Of a DNA stretch of 64,000 bases, positions 1-8,621 are shown in pieces. This DNA comes from JAAGZL01 sp964628835. Its GTDB lineage: Bacteria > Pseudomonadota > Gammaproteobacteria > Chromatiales > Chromatiaceae. How positions within the stretch are numbered: the stretch's first letter is position 1; every line of letters begins with the position of its first letter. A program made the position numbers and the translations under genes. The DNA lies in the NCBI GenBank assembly GCA_964628835.1, contig CAZVME010000004.1:1-64000 (forward strand), in the 5' to 3' direction. Under the pieces are notes generated by a model. The model made no database searches. It was not told the origin of the DNA and saw only the letters and a program-made list of their open reading frames with translations.

Positions 1-1
1 C

Positions 2-538
2 GGCTCGACACCAGAAATCTCCGGTCAGCACCGCACCGTCATAGTCAAGCAACTGATAGACATACAACGGGGAAACCGGGACAACCCAACCATGGTGCCA
101 TTCACCATGCCCATGGTAATGAACAAACAGGATTTTGTTGATATTGCCGCCTATGTCGAACAATTAAAAATGGCGCCAACCAACCTCACCGGAGACGGAA
201 CTAACCTAAAACTGGGTGAAAAGATTTACGCCAAAGAGTGTGCGAAATGTCATGGCAAAAATGGCGAAGGAGACGCCAAGGAGTTCTATCCAAAAATCCA
301 CGGACAGAACTACAACTACCTTTTACGACAGATGCTATGGATAAAAAACGGCAAGCGCAGAAACGCCAATCGCAAGATGGTCAATCAAATAAAGAGATTC
401 ACTGATGAAGACATACTTGCGGTAATAGACTACACCTCCAGGCTTAGGCCTTCAGCCTCAGAAGTGGCGGAAAAGGGCTGGACCAACCCGGACTTTCCCA
501 GGAGCTTCCAATACTCACCAAAATATGAAAAGCGGTAA
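2..538 (+). CDS. Periplasmic c-type cytochrome, 5' end outside the window
   Basis: The reading frame is open from base 2 with no stop before 538, so the gene starts upstream of the window; the ATG at 92 is internal. Counting from that ATG, a heme c site CxxCH lies at residues 50-54, followed by a second cytochrome-c-like fold. The residues before it (including several Met) look like the end of a first cytochrome domain, so the whole protein is probably a diheme c4/c553-like cytochrome. It would carry electrons in the periplasm. It stands upstream of a NapC/NirT-type cytochrome and an exported ankyrin protein in the same direction. The heme domain is certain; the exact family and partner are not visible. 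Confidence 0.8.
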   Translation, partial: GSTPEISGQHRTVIVKQLIDIQRGNRDNPTMVPFTMPMVMNKQDFVDIAAYVEQLKMAPTNLTGDGTNLKLGEKIYAKECAKCHGKNGEGDAKEFYPKIHGQNYNYLLRQMLWIKNGKRRNANRKMVNQIKRFTDEDILAVIDYTSRLRPSASEVAEKGWTNPDFPRSFQYSPKYEKR

Positions 539-544
539 TACTCT

Positions 545-564
545 CAGACGCAATTATGCGTCTG
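545..564. terminator. Hairpin after the cytochrome gene
   Basis: A perfect inverted repeat (arms CAGACGCA / TGCGTCTG, 4-base loop) begins 7 bases after the stop codon. It has no T-run, so it may act as a 3' stabilising hairpin or weak terminator. Confidence 0.4.
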
Positions 565-760
565 TGCACGCCGCCCAACAGTACATTAGTAAGTATCTAT
601 ATAGCCACATTAGCTGTGCCTGTGTAGCGCTAATAATAACTAATTTGAACCTATAACCGACAACAAGGTAGTCTAATCAAACGACAATAGTGTCATACAA
701 AATAAAGCAAAAAAGCCTGAATATTTATGGCTGTACAGGTATAAAAAACAGGAGTGAATT

Positions 761-1351
761 ATGGCTGGTAATGAATTGAAAACGGACAGCTCTGCAAAAA
801 AGAAGATGTTACTGTTTGCAGTTGCCGTTTTTTTATTGGGAATAGGTTTCTCCAGCCTTTTTGGGTTTATCCTCGATAGCACTAATAAAACAGAGTTTTG
901 TACCAGCTGCCACAGCATGAAGCAGAACCTTACGGAACTGAAAGAGTCTGTTCACTGGCAAAGCGGCTCTGGCGTTCACGCCGGCTGTGCCGACTGCCAC
1001 GTTCCCACGCAGTTCCTGCCCAAGATGTGGGCCAAGATAATGGCAGCCAAGGATGTCTACCATGAAATCTTGGGCACCATCGACACCCCGGAAAAATATG
1101 AGGCCAGACGCTGGCAGATGGCAAACGCCGTATGGAAAAAGATGAAGGACTCCGATTCCAGAGAGTGCCGAAACTGCCACTCTTTTGATCACATGGACCT
1201 TAGTGAGCAGGCCCGTTCAGCCAGAAAGAAACACGATAGCGCCACTGACAAGGGGAGGACCTGCATAGATTGCCACAAAGGCATTGCACATGAGGAACCG
1301 GATGAGCCAGAGCTTCCAGAAGAGTTGGCAGAAGCAACTGGGGAGAAATAA
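761..1351 (+). CDS. NapC/NirT-family tetraheme cytochrome c
   Basis: A 196-residue membrane-anchored cytochrome that probably passes electrons from the quinol pool to a periplasmic reductase or cytochrome. One N-terminal transmembrane anchor lies at about residues 16-38. Four CxxCH heme sites lie at about 47-51, 76-80, 136-140 and 168-172, the number and order of the NapC/NirT family. The tail is acidic (Glu/Pro rich). ATG at 761 follows a good Shine-Dalgarno (CAGGAG). The next gene begins 2 bases after the stop, so the two are co-transcribed. No nap, nir or nrf catalytic subunit is in the window, so the terminal partner is unknown. Confidence 0.9.
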   Translation: MAGNELKTDSSAKKKMLLFAVAVFLLGIGFSSLFGFILDSTNKTEFCTSCHSMKQNLTELKESVHWQSGSGVHAGCADCHVPTQFLPKMWAKIMAAKDVYHEILGTIDTPEKYEARRWQMANAVWKKMKDSDSRECRNCHSFDHMDLSEQARSARKKHDSATDKGRTCIDCHKGIAHEEPDEPELPEELAEATGEK

Positions 1352-1353
1352 TA

Positions 1354-2328
1354 ATGCGTCGCAATTATAGTTTGATGTCAGCGGCAAAAATGGTGTTGTT
1401 TGCCATGTCTGTTCTACTATTTACCACTTCAAATTGTATTTCTGCTGATCCGGTCGAACTGAATTTAGAGCTGCGTGAAGCTGCAACCGTTGACGACACC
1501 GAGACGGTAATTGCACTTTTAGAACGGGGTGCAGATGTAAACGGATCAAATAAATTTGGTGTCACGCCTCTAATGCGGGCGATTCAGGGGGGTGGCTGGC
1601 AGACAGCAGCCGTGCTTCTGGCAAACGGAGCAGAAGTTAATGCACGCTCAACCGCTGGTTGTTCCGCGCTAACCATGGCGGCAGAACACAACCATGAGAC
1701 GATTACAGCAATGCTTGTTGAGATGGGAGCAGATGTTTCAAACACAACCAGATCTGGTTGGGATGCACTGATGATCTCTGCGCGAGTTGGCAACGACATC
1801 ATAGTCAGACAGTTGTTGTCATTCAATGCAAACACCAAGACCGCCGACAGACACGGCGACACCGCATTGACCACAGCCGCCATGAAGGGAAAGAGTAAGA
1901 TTGTAGATACCCTGCTCAAGCATGGAGTAGATTCAGAACAGAAGAACAAAGACGGCATTACAGCGTTGATCCATGCTGCCGACCAGGGACACCCCAAGGT
2001 CGTTGAAGTGCTGTTGAGACACGGAGCAAATCAAGAGTCAAAAACCTCTGAGGGCGGCACCGCCCTTATCTGGGCTGCAGAGAAAGGCAACAAGCAGATC
2101 GTTGAACTTCTACTCAAGCATGGCGCCAATCCAAATAACCCGGACAACGACGGGATAAGTGCACTAATGGAGGCCGCCGCAGGTGGGCATGCTGAGGTAG
2201 TTTCACTCCTACTAAAAAATGGAGCCGACCCATCAGCCAAGGACAAATCAGGTAAAACTGCAATGGAGCATGCAGTTAAACGAAAACGCCAGAAGGTGGA
2301 AGAAATACTCGGCGCAGTTAAGCAGTAA
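1354..2328 (+). CDS. Exported ankyrin-repeat protein
   Basis: A 324-residue protein with a probable signal peptide (hydrophobic stretch about 11-30, likely cut near SA-DP at 31-33) followed by about eight tandem ankyrin repeats (around 35-320), recognisable from the recurring G-x-TALxxAA...G...IVxxLLxxGA pattern. Ankyrin repeats bind proteins; periplasmic bacterial members often accompany redox or heme proteins. It directly follows the tetraheme cytochrome gene (2-base gap) and is probably in the same transcript, so an accessory or scaffold role for that electron chain is a reasonable inference. No enzymatic motif is seen. Confidence 0.85.
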   Translation: MRRNYSLMSAAKMVLFAMSVLLFTTSNCISADPVELNLELREAATVDDTETVIALLERGADVNGSNKFGVTPLMRAIQGGGWQTAAVLLANGAEVNARSTAGCSALTMAAEHNHETITAMLVEMGADVSNTTRSGWDALMISARVGNDIIVRQLLSFNANTKTADRHGDTALTTAAMKGKSKIVDTLLKHGVDSEQKNKDGITALIHAADQGHPKVVEVLLRHGANQESKTSEGGTALIWAAEKGNKQIVELLLKHGANPNNPDNDGISALMEAAAGGHAEVVSLLLKNGADPSAKDKSGKTAMEHAVKRKRQKVEEILGAVKQ

Positions 2329-2823
2329 TCAAATTTCACTGTAATTATTGGTAGTTTGGTACATACCAGATGACCAGATAACTATATCTGGATCATATAG
2401 ATACCACCTTGAGCTCCTGTGGGATACGGGGCTATTAGTTAGCCAACATCCACACCGCTGTTACGCAGACTACAACAGTATTTCGGAAACCCCTGGTTTA
2501 CCTTACCCGGTGACGGCTAAAAACGTATCTTCTTGCATCTGAGCCAAACGGGGAACCAGGATGTTCCCTAGAGCTAATCTTGTGTCACCCGTATCCGCGC
2601 TAAACCCGCCAATTACAGCACGCCTCATTAGTTTCCAACTGGGTATCAGCTCACTTTGATACTGGTCAGATAATCAAGCTTGATATTGCCTATACCGCTA
2701 TAGCAGACACACCAGTCTCGCCTAAAAGGAAACAACCATACACACCTCCATGCAGTTCTCCATGGTGATTACACGAAATACGAAATCGTCCTCCCCCAAG
2801 CCAATATCCATCAGAATCAGGGC
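2329..2823. other. Intergenic stretch without a recognised gene
   Basis: About 500 bases between the ankyrin gene and the fcc terminator. The only reading frames are short (for example 2348-2542 plus and 2690-2911 minus), lack a convincing ribosome site and resemble nothing known. No tRNA or riboswitch was recognised. Confidence 0.5.
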
Positions 2824-2850
2824 AAAAAAAACCCGCATCATAGATGCGGG
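2824..2850 (-). terminator. Rho-independent terminator facing fccB
   Basis: Read on the minus strand, arms CCCGCAT / ATGCGGG form a GC-rich stem followed by eight T. It lies about 170 bases past the fccB stop and is the only strong terminator for the fccAB transcript. Confidence 0.8.
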
Positions 2851-2968
2851 CACAATAGACGTGACTAATGGGGTTTACCCTAATCTGGCTATTGCCTAAC
2901 CAGGGTAGCACTACTAGCTATCTTCCATATCCTACTTAATCTTCAATGACTAGAAATCGTCAAAGAAG

Positions 2969-2988
2969 GCAGCACATCCATGTGCTGC
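2969..2988 (-). terminator. Hairpin just after fccB
   Basis: A perfect 9-bp inverted repeat (arms GCAGCACAT / ATGTGCTGC, 2-base centre) about 30 bases past the fccB stop, followed by a second short hairpin (CCCC...GGGG at about 2994-3009). There is only a weak T-rich tail on the minus strand. It may be a 3' mRNA stabiliser or an attenuating terminator before the strong one at 2824. Confidence 0.4.
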
Positions 2989-3018
2989 TTCAGCCCCAAA
3001 CCTCGGGGCCTTGGAGAT

Positions 3019-4317
3019 TTAACCGAAGATGTCAGCAGTGATGTTGTTATACCAGCTATAGGCATACTCAACTTCACGACGTCTTGCTTCAGCTGAAGCA
3101 TCCATTGGTGTCAGACCACCTGAACCCTTCACTTTACCGATCAGGTTCTTCTCTTCATTGAGGCGATATACAGCCGCAACAGAGATACCGTAGTCCTTGC
3201 CAACTATGCTGTAGCAGGTATTAACATAGGATGGGGTTCCACCATCCATCTTACCACCCAGCATTCCAACCACTGCTGCTGCACAAACCTTGGCCTGTGA
3301 GTTTGCAGAGTAACCGGACTTTGGCATCTTACTGGCAATGCTGGCATCACCAATAACGTGAATGCCTTTCTGCTTGGTTGACTCGAAGGTCTTCTTGTTA
3401 ACCGGACACCAGTCGTTCTCATTAACACCGGCCATGAAGGCAACCTTACCGGCCTTCTGAGCAGGAATGACATTGATCACATCACCCTTTACAGTATTAA
3501 GAGAGTCGGTGGTAACGGTCATACCAGCAGCATCCACCTCAGCAACACCGTTCGATGATTCCTTGGTGGAACCGTGCCACTCGATCAGGGAGTTAGCTGT
3601 ACCGTATCCATAGAGATCTTTCCAGCCCTGCATAAACAGGCCTTGCTTGGAAAACTTTGGCTTACGATCAAGGATAATGATCTTTGATTTTGGCTTCTTG
3701 GCCTGCAGATACATGGCGATCTGAGAAGCACGCTCGTAAGGTCCTGGTGGGCAACGGAAAGGATTGGTTGGCGGAGCGATAATAACGGTACCGCCGTCTT
3801 TCATTGCTTCCAACTGCTTGCGCAGCATGGCGGTCTGAGGACCGGCCTTCCAAGCATGCGGGATCTTTTGTGCAACCTTGGCGTCATAACCCTCAATGCC
3901 TTCATATTTGAAGTCGATTCCAGGGGAAAGAACTGCACGATCATAGGCAAAGGTGTCGCCACCCTTGGTTGTGATCTTCTTTGCTTGTGGATCAATCCCG
4001 GTAACGGTATCGATTACAACCCTTACACCGTGTTTCTTAAGACCTTCGTAACCGTGCTTGATATCATCCATCTTGCGGTCACCACCAAGAACTTCATTAC
4101 TCATGTAGCAGGTGAAGTAGTTCTTGTTCTGCTCAATCAGGGTAACCTCTACGGAAGGGTCCAGCATACGGATGTATTTGGCAGCTGTAGCACCACCGGT
4201 ACCACCACCAACAACAACAACCTTCTTACCTGCCCCTAGAGCGATCGCCGGGAATCCGGCCGCTGCTGCCGCAGTAGCGGATACCTTCATAAAATCTCGA
4301 CGTGAAAAATTTGTCAT
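3019..4317 (-). CDS. fccB: Flavocytochrome c sulfide dehydrogenase, flavin subunit
   Basis: Oxidises sulfide in the periplasm to sulfur or polysulfide and passes electrons through FAD to the cytochrome subunit FccA. The 432-residue protein has a Tat signal (SRRDFMK at 5-11, then an Ala-rich stretch), a GGGTGG dinucleotide-binding motif near 37-42, and Cys70 in a YFTCYMSNE context, matching the cysteine that binds FAD covalently in this family. Cys189 (FRCPPGPYE) and Cys368 fit the redox-active disulfide pair. It lies 24 bases downstream of fccA, transcribed together from the sigma-54-type promoter at 4988-5005. Length and motifs are normal and intact. Confidence 0.96.
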   Translation of the reverse strand: MTNFSRRDFMKVSATAAAAAGFPAIALGAGKKVVVVGGGTGGATAAKYIRMLDPSVEVTLIEQNKNYFTCYMSNEVLGGDRKMDDIKHGYEGLKKHGVRVVIDTVTGIDPQAKKITTKGGDTFAYDRAVLSPGIDFKYEGIEGYDAKVAQKIPHAWKAGPQTAMLRKQLEAMKDGGTVIIAPPTNPFRCPPGPYERASQIAMYLQAKKPKSKIIILDRKPKFSKQGLFMQGWKDLYGYGTANSLIEWHGSTKESSNGVAEVDAAGMTVTTDSLNTVKGDVINVIPAQKAGKVAFMAGVNENDWCPVNKKTFESTKQKGIHVIGDASIASKMPKSGYSANSQAKVCAAAVVGMLGGKMDGGTPSYVNTCYSIVGKDYGISVAAVYRLNEEKNLIGKVKGSGGLTPMDASAEARRREVEYAYSWYNNITADIFG

Positions 4318-4341
4318 CTCTAAATATCCTCCAAAGATTTG

Positions 4342-4935
4342 TTATTTCTGGCTGGCGTAGTAATTGGCAAGAGCCTTACGATCACCGGCCTTCAATTTTT
4401 TAAGTTTTTTGACCATCTTCTTCACGTCTTTCGAAGCAATCTTGCTAACATCCAGACTGGAGAAATCATGCATGGAATTCAGAAGATATGGTTTCAACTG
4501 GTTATTAAGCATAATGTCATCTTCTTTCGGATCAGCGTGACACTTCTTGCATGTTTTCTTGTGGATCTTAGCACCCTTGGCAGCCAGCTTTTTATTCACT
4601 TTCTGATTGGATGCAGACTCTTTCTTGGCAGCAAAATAGTCAGCCAGCAGTTCGATCTCTTTATCATCAAAGCCCTTGGCAATGCGACCCATGATGGTTG
4701 AATAACGACCATCTTTAGCCTTGTAGCTCTTCATGATATCGATGAAGTTATCTCTCAAATCACCTGCGATTGTTGGGGTGGCTGGTCCGGCACTATTGCC
4801 GTCCGGACCGTGACAACCAACGCAGTTATTTGCAAGCATCTGTGCAGATGCTCCGGCCAGCGCCATGGGCGCAAAACCGACACAGCTTATCAACAAAGCG
4901 GCTTTTATCGCCCTGTATTTGTTTTTCTGCTCCAT
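4342..4935 (-). CDS. fccA: Flavocytochrome c sulfide dehydrogenase, diheme cytochrome subunit
   Basis: Electron-accepting partner of FccB, which passes sulfide electrons on to soluble cytochrome c. The 197-residue precursor has a signal peptide (about 1-28) and two heme c sites, CxxCH at 38-42 and 129-133, with Met82 as a likely axial ligand. The second half is unusually rich in Lys, perhaps for docking acidic partners. ATG at 4935 follows a strong Shine-Dalgarno (AGGAGG). First gene of the fccAB operon. Confidence 0.93.
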   Translation of the reverse strand: MEQKNKYRAIKAALLISCVGFAPMALAGASAQMLANNCVGCHGPDGNSAGPATPTIAGDLRDNFIDIMKSYKAKDGRYSTIMGRIAKGFDDKEIELLADYFAAKKESASNQKVNKKLAAKGAKIHKKTCKKCHADPKEDDIMLNNQLKPYLLNSMHDFSSLDVSKIASKDVKKMVKKLKKLKAGDRKALANYYASQK

Positions 4936-4987
4936 ACTTCCTCCTAAGACTTATTATGATATTAACTTTAAAACTGAAACACATACT

Positions 4988-5005
4988 AAGCAATTTAAGT
5001 GCCAA
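4988..5005 (-). promoter_or_regulatory. Sigma-54 (-24/-12) promoter of fccAB
   Basis: On the minus strand the sequence reads TTGGCAC-ttaaa-TTGCTT, an almost perfect match to the RpoN consensus TGGCAC-N5-TTGCW, with the required 10 bases between GG and GC. Transcription would start near 4979, leaving a leader of about 45 bases before the fccA ATG. The gene immediately upstream encodes an NtrC-type activator with an intact GAFTGA loop, which is exactly what such a promoter needs. Confidence 0.85.
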
Positions 5006-5067
5006 CTCACCATAAGCTTCATAATCAACGAGTTATATTAGCGACAGACCAACTAGCAACCTCATTG

Positions 5068-5082
5068 ATTGCACATTGCAAT
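5068..5082. promoter_or_regulatory. Candidate activator-binding palindrome upstream of fccA
   Basis: A perfect inverted repeat (ATTGCA-cat-TGCAAT) about 65 bases upstream of the -24 element, within a run of further TTGC-containing half-sites (to about 5105). Position and symmetry fit an upstream activating sequence for the NtrC-like regulator. The assignment is inference. Confidence 0.5.
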
Positions 5083-5176
5083 GCGAGTAATTGCGAATTG
5101 AAATACTAATGACTGGTGGGTGACAACTGGAAGCAAGAGGAGAAAACTTGCTGGATCTTTCAGACGCTGAAGTAAC

Positions 5177-6511
5177 TTATTCGTATTGTTGGAGTTTGCG
5201 CCAGAGGGTGGATTTATCTATCCCCAGCGCCTCAGCAACCATCTTTCTATTACCGTCGTAGCGTTCCATTACCTTCATGACATAGCGCTGTTCCAACTCG
5301 GCCAGGGTGGGGAAATCGTCGTCCAGCACATCTTCCGCCTGATTGGATTCTGGCAGATAATCCACCTTCAGTTCTGAGCTGTCGGCCAGGACCACATGGT
5401 GCTCCACCAGGTTACGCAGCTCTCGCACATTGCCAGGCCAATCATACTGTTCTAGCTTTTTCACAGAAGCTGCGTCAAATCCTGAGATTTCACGATTATA
5501 GCGCTTGGCGAACAGATCGACAAAGTGCTTTATCAGCAGCGGGATATCCTCGATTCGTTCCCGTAGCGGCGGCATTACAATCTTCACCACGTTAATGCGA
5601 TGAAACAGGTCGGCACGAAAACGTCCCTCTTTCACCATATCCTCTAGAATCTGATTGGAGGCCACCACGAAACGCACATCTATATCGATAGGCTTTACCC
5701 CGCCAACCCGTGTGATCTGCTGTTCCTGGATGGCCCGCAACAGCTTTACCTGCATGGCATCAGAGATATTCCCGATCTCGTCGAGAAATACCGTACCGCC
5801 GGGTGCAACCTGAAGCAGCCCCTCCTTGGCGCAGGTGGCGCCGGTAAATGCCCCCCTCTCATGTCCAAACAGCTCTGACTCCAACAGGGTGCCGCTGAGC
5901 GCACCACAATCAATGATTACGAACGGACGATCAGAAACCCGGCTCAGGTTGTGAATGGCACGGGCTGCCAACTCCTTACCAGTTCCAGATTCCCCTTCAA
6001 TAATGACGCTGCAACGGACATCGGCAACCTTCTTGATAGTATGAAACACCTCCTGCAAGGCGCTGGAATTTCCGATAATGTCCTGCGTGCTTTTTTCATC
6101 CTCAAGCTGAGTGCGCAGAATGCGGTTCTCCCGGCGCAACCGCATCCGCTCCATGGTCTTATCAACCAATAATAGAAGCTCTTCCATATCAAACGGTTTT
6201 TTCAGAAAATCGTTGGCGCCCAGTCTGAGCGCCTCAATAGCATTACTAACCGTGGTGTGCGCGGTAATTATGATTACTGGCACTTCGCAGTCCTTGTTTC
6301 TAATCTTCCCCAGCAGTTCCATGCCATTCATTCCCGGCATCTGCAGATCTGTGATGATCACATCTGCACCCTGCTCATGAAAAAACTCAAGGGCCTGCTT
6401 CGGGTCGTAAAAGATACGACTGTTGTAGGCCGTTCCCTCACAAAAGCGTTGCAACAGCTCTCCTGCCGTTGGGTCATCATCCACAAACATTAGTGTGTAT
6501 TCTTCACTCAT
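5177..6511 (-). CDS. Sigma-54-dependent NtrC-family response regulator
   Basis: A 444-residue transcription activator. Receiver domain at about 5-120 with phosphoacceptor Asp55 and Lys104 or Lys105. AAA+ domain at about 145-370 with Walker A GESGTGKE (173-180), the sigma-54-contacting GAFTGA loop (220-225) and Walker B VFLDEIG (241-247). Fis-type helix-turn-helix at about 410-443. It follows its partner kinase gene by 75 bases and ends about 170 bases before the fcc sigma-54 promoter. This suggests that it switches fccAB on in response to the kinase signal. All residues needed for ATP-driven activation are present. Confidence 0.93.
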   Translation of the reverse strand: MSEEYTLMFVDDDPTAGELLQRFCEGTAYNSRIFYDPKQALEFFHEQGADVIITDLQMPGMNGMELLGKIRNKDCEVPVIIITAHTTVSNAIEALRLGANDFLKKPFDMEELLLLVDKTMERMRLRRENRILRTQLEDEKSTQDIIGNSSALQEVFHTIKKVADVRCSVIIEGESGTGKELAARAIHNLSRVSDRPFVIIDCGALSGTLLESELFGHERGAFTGATCAKEGLLQVAPGGTVFLDEIGNISDAMQVKLLRAIQEQQITRVGGVKPIDIDVRFVVASNQILEDMVKEGRFRADLFHRINVVKIVMPPLRERIEDIPLLIKHFVDLFAKRYNREISGFDAASVKKLEQYDWPGNVRELRNLVEHHVVLADSSELKVDYLPESNQAEDVLDDDFPTLAELEQRYVMKVMERYDGNRKMVAEALGIDKSTLWRKLQQYE

Positions 6512-6586
6512 ATCATTATTTCTGTCACTGCAACTTCATTCATATATACGCTAAATCAATCGTGCTTGAGAGTATTCAAAGCTCCC

Positions 6587-8488
6587 TCAGGAAAGCAAGG
6601 AGATTGATGCCCGCACGCCACCATTTTTTCGATTAATCAGTTCCAGCATACCATTATGTCGTTCAACTATTCCCAGGCAAATTGAAAGCCCAAGGCCACT
6701 ACCCTGACCCACTGGCTTGGTAGTAAAAAATGGGTCATATATATTCCCCATCTGTTTTGGCAAAATACCACTGCCACTGTCTTCCACTATCAGCTGCAGA
6801 ACAGAGTCACCCGCCATAGCCAATACTATAACTTCGCTGCCATGGGGAGACGCGTGTATGGCATTGTTCAGCAGATTGATCATGGCCTGCTGTAGCATGT
6901 CACGGTCTCCATCCAGCATTAGGCCATCATTTGCCACCAGCTTGATACTGACATCCCGTTTCATGGCCTCTTTTTGGACCAGGGCTACTGTCTCCTCCAG
7001 CCATGGCTTGACCTCAATCCGGGTCTTCTCCGGTGGCACCTGACGGGCAAAATTAAGTATCCCCCTGACGATTCTGGATACGCGGTCTGCCTCTTCACGA
7101 ACCTTCTGCACATCTTCCCGCAGGCGCACCTCATCTTCCGGCAATTCACGCTCAATCAGCTTGGTCAGAGATAGGATATTACCCAGGGGATTGTTGATTT
7201 CATGCCCGATACCTGCCGCCATCTGCCCAATCGACACCAGCTTGGCGCTCTGTACCATGGCCTTCTGCGCCTGGTCACGCTCCTGTTCAATTCGATGCAG
7301 TTTACGGGTCATGTAGTTGAAGGCCTCACCCGCCTTGCGCAACTCTCTTGAACCTCCCACATCAAGCTTCCTGGTGGTACCATTTGCGTAGGCGGTCAGG
7401 CCCATGGCCAGTTTACTTACCGGAGTTGCAATCTGACCGGCGCCAAACTTGGCCAGTGTCAGGCTGATCATAAGCGCGATGATCATACTCACAATAACGC
7501 CAAACCTGATGCGCTCAAATGGGGCATACAACTCATTCAGATCAATCCTGCTAACCAGCACCCAGCTTATGGGCTTGCCGGGATATGGCTGATACTCCCG
7601 AAAATATATTCTGGTTTTACCCTTGGCGTCATCAATAGAGCCAGATTCCTGACCCAATGGCTCAGTGAACAGCTGCGGATATTGATCTTTCAGATGCTGT
7701 GTAAAACCATGGCCTCCGTTTAGCCTTAAGCCTTCGGTATCGTCATACAGGATCATACCATCGCGTGCGCCATCACCAGGATTACGTTCGGCAATCAGCA
7801 AACTGGCATTATTCAGTCTGGGTGACCTGTTCAAAATCCTGTCCAGTGAACTGAGTGGCGGATCCACCACAAAGTAACCAATAAACCCCTCCCCATTCTC
7901 CAGGGGCACTATGGTGCTCATCAGCGGCGGCATACCGGCTTTGGTTCCATCCTTACCCGATACCGGGTAAAGGATATTCCCCACCCGCCACGCAGCCAAT
8001 GACTTCAACGACTGCAGAAACAGCCCTGGAGCCGGCCTCTTCTCCACATATGGCAGCTCAGTTACCTCGCCTGATGGAGATTTTGACCGCCGCTTGGAAC
8101 TTACTTTTACCACTGCGCCACCATTGGCATCCAGTATGCGCACGGGCCCAAGATCCCGCATGATGGATTGAAATGTCTCCAGGAATCCATTTATCCACTC
8201 TGTGCGAAGCACATATTGAGGATGGAGTTGCCCCTCAAAGTGCTTTTCCAGGACCGGAATATATCGCTGCAAGGCAGGTACCGAAACCAACCCCTTGACC
8301 AGATTCCTTTCGATCAGAAGCCTGCGATCTATATTGCCGATGATACTATCCAGGCTGTTATGCACCTCACGGTTTACATTGATGGTGTACTGACTTTCAC
8401 TATAGGTGGTGACGATAAGAACCATCGCCGCCAGCGGCACCACCACCGCTGGAAATATCCATAAAAAAATACTTGTTTTAAGACGCAT
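6587..8488 (-). CDS. Membrane sensor histidine kinase, partner of the NtrC-type regulator
   Basis: A 633-residue kinase with a transmembrane segment at about 8-28, a large periplasmic sensor region (about 30-325, double-Cache-like), a second transmembrane segment at about 328-350, HAMP, then a HisKA domain with phosphorylated His429 (GIGHEINNPLGN). The ATPase domain shows NNAIHAS, DSGSGI and GQGSGLGL boxes. The layout matches DctB/NtrB-like kinases that pair with NtrC regulators. It is upstream of, and probably co-transcribed with, the regulator gene. The ligand is unknown; a sulfur compound is a natural guess from the adjacent fccAB. Confidence 0.9.
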   Translation of the reverse strand: MRLKTSIFLWIFPAVVVPLAAMVLIVTTYSESQYTINVNREVHNSLDSIIGNIDRRLLIERNLVKGLVSVPALQRYIPVLEKHFEGQLHPQYVLRTEWINGFLETFQSIMRDLGPVRILDANGGAVVKVSSKRRSKSPSGEVTELPYVEKRPAPGLFLQSLKSLAAWRVGNILYPVSGKDGTKAGMPPLMSTIVPLENGEGFIGYFVVDPPLSSLDRILNRSPRLNNASLLIAERNPGDGARDGMILYDDTEGLRLNGGHGFTQHLKDQYPQLFTEPLGQESGSIDDAKGKTRIYFREYQPYPGKPISWVLVSRIDLNELYAPFERIRFGVIVSMIIALMISLTLAKFGAGQIATPVSKLAMGLTAYANGTTRKLDVGGSRELRKAGEAFNYMTRKLHRIEQERDQAQKAMVQSAKLVSIGQMAAGIGHEINNPLGNILSLTKLIERELPEDEVRLREDVQKVREEADRVSRIVRGILNFARQVPPEKTRIEVKPWLEETVALVQKEAMKRDVSIKLVANDGLMLDGDRDMLQQAMINLLNNAIHASPHGSEVIVLAMAGDSVLQLIVEDSGSGILPKQMGNIYDPFFTTKPVGQGSGLGLSICLGIVERHNGMLELINRKNGGVRASISLLS

Positions 8489-8621
8489 CGCTTACTCAAT
8501 CAGAGGCCGCTACCAAATTTCGCATTCTGTAACGTATAACATATACTACCGCATGGACTTGTCAGGACCACTCAAAACCACCTGCACCAGTTTACCTCAC
8601 ACCCGACCAAAGGAGAAAAAC

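Noticed and set aside
2400..2620. Possible riboswitch between the ankyrin gene and fcc
   Set aside because: Some short complementary stretches, but no match to a known riboswitch core and no suitable gene downstream in the right direction.
2348..2911. Short open frames on both strands (64 and 73 codons)
   Set aside because: No ribosome site, no protein-like pattern and no recognisable family; probably chance frames in intergenic DNA.
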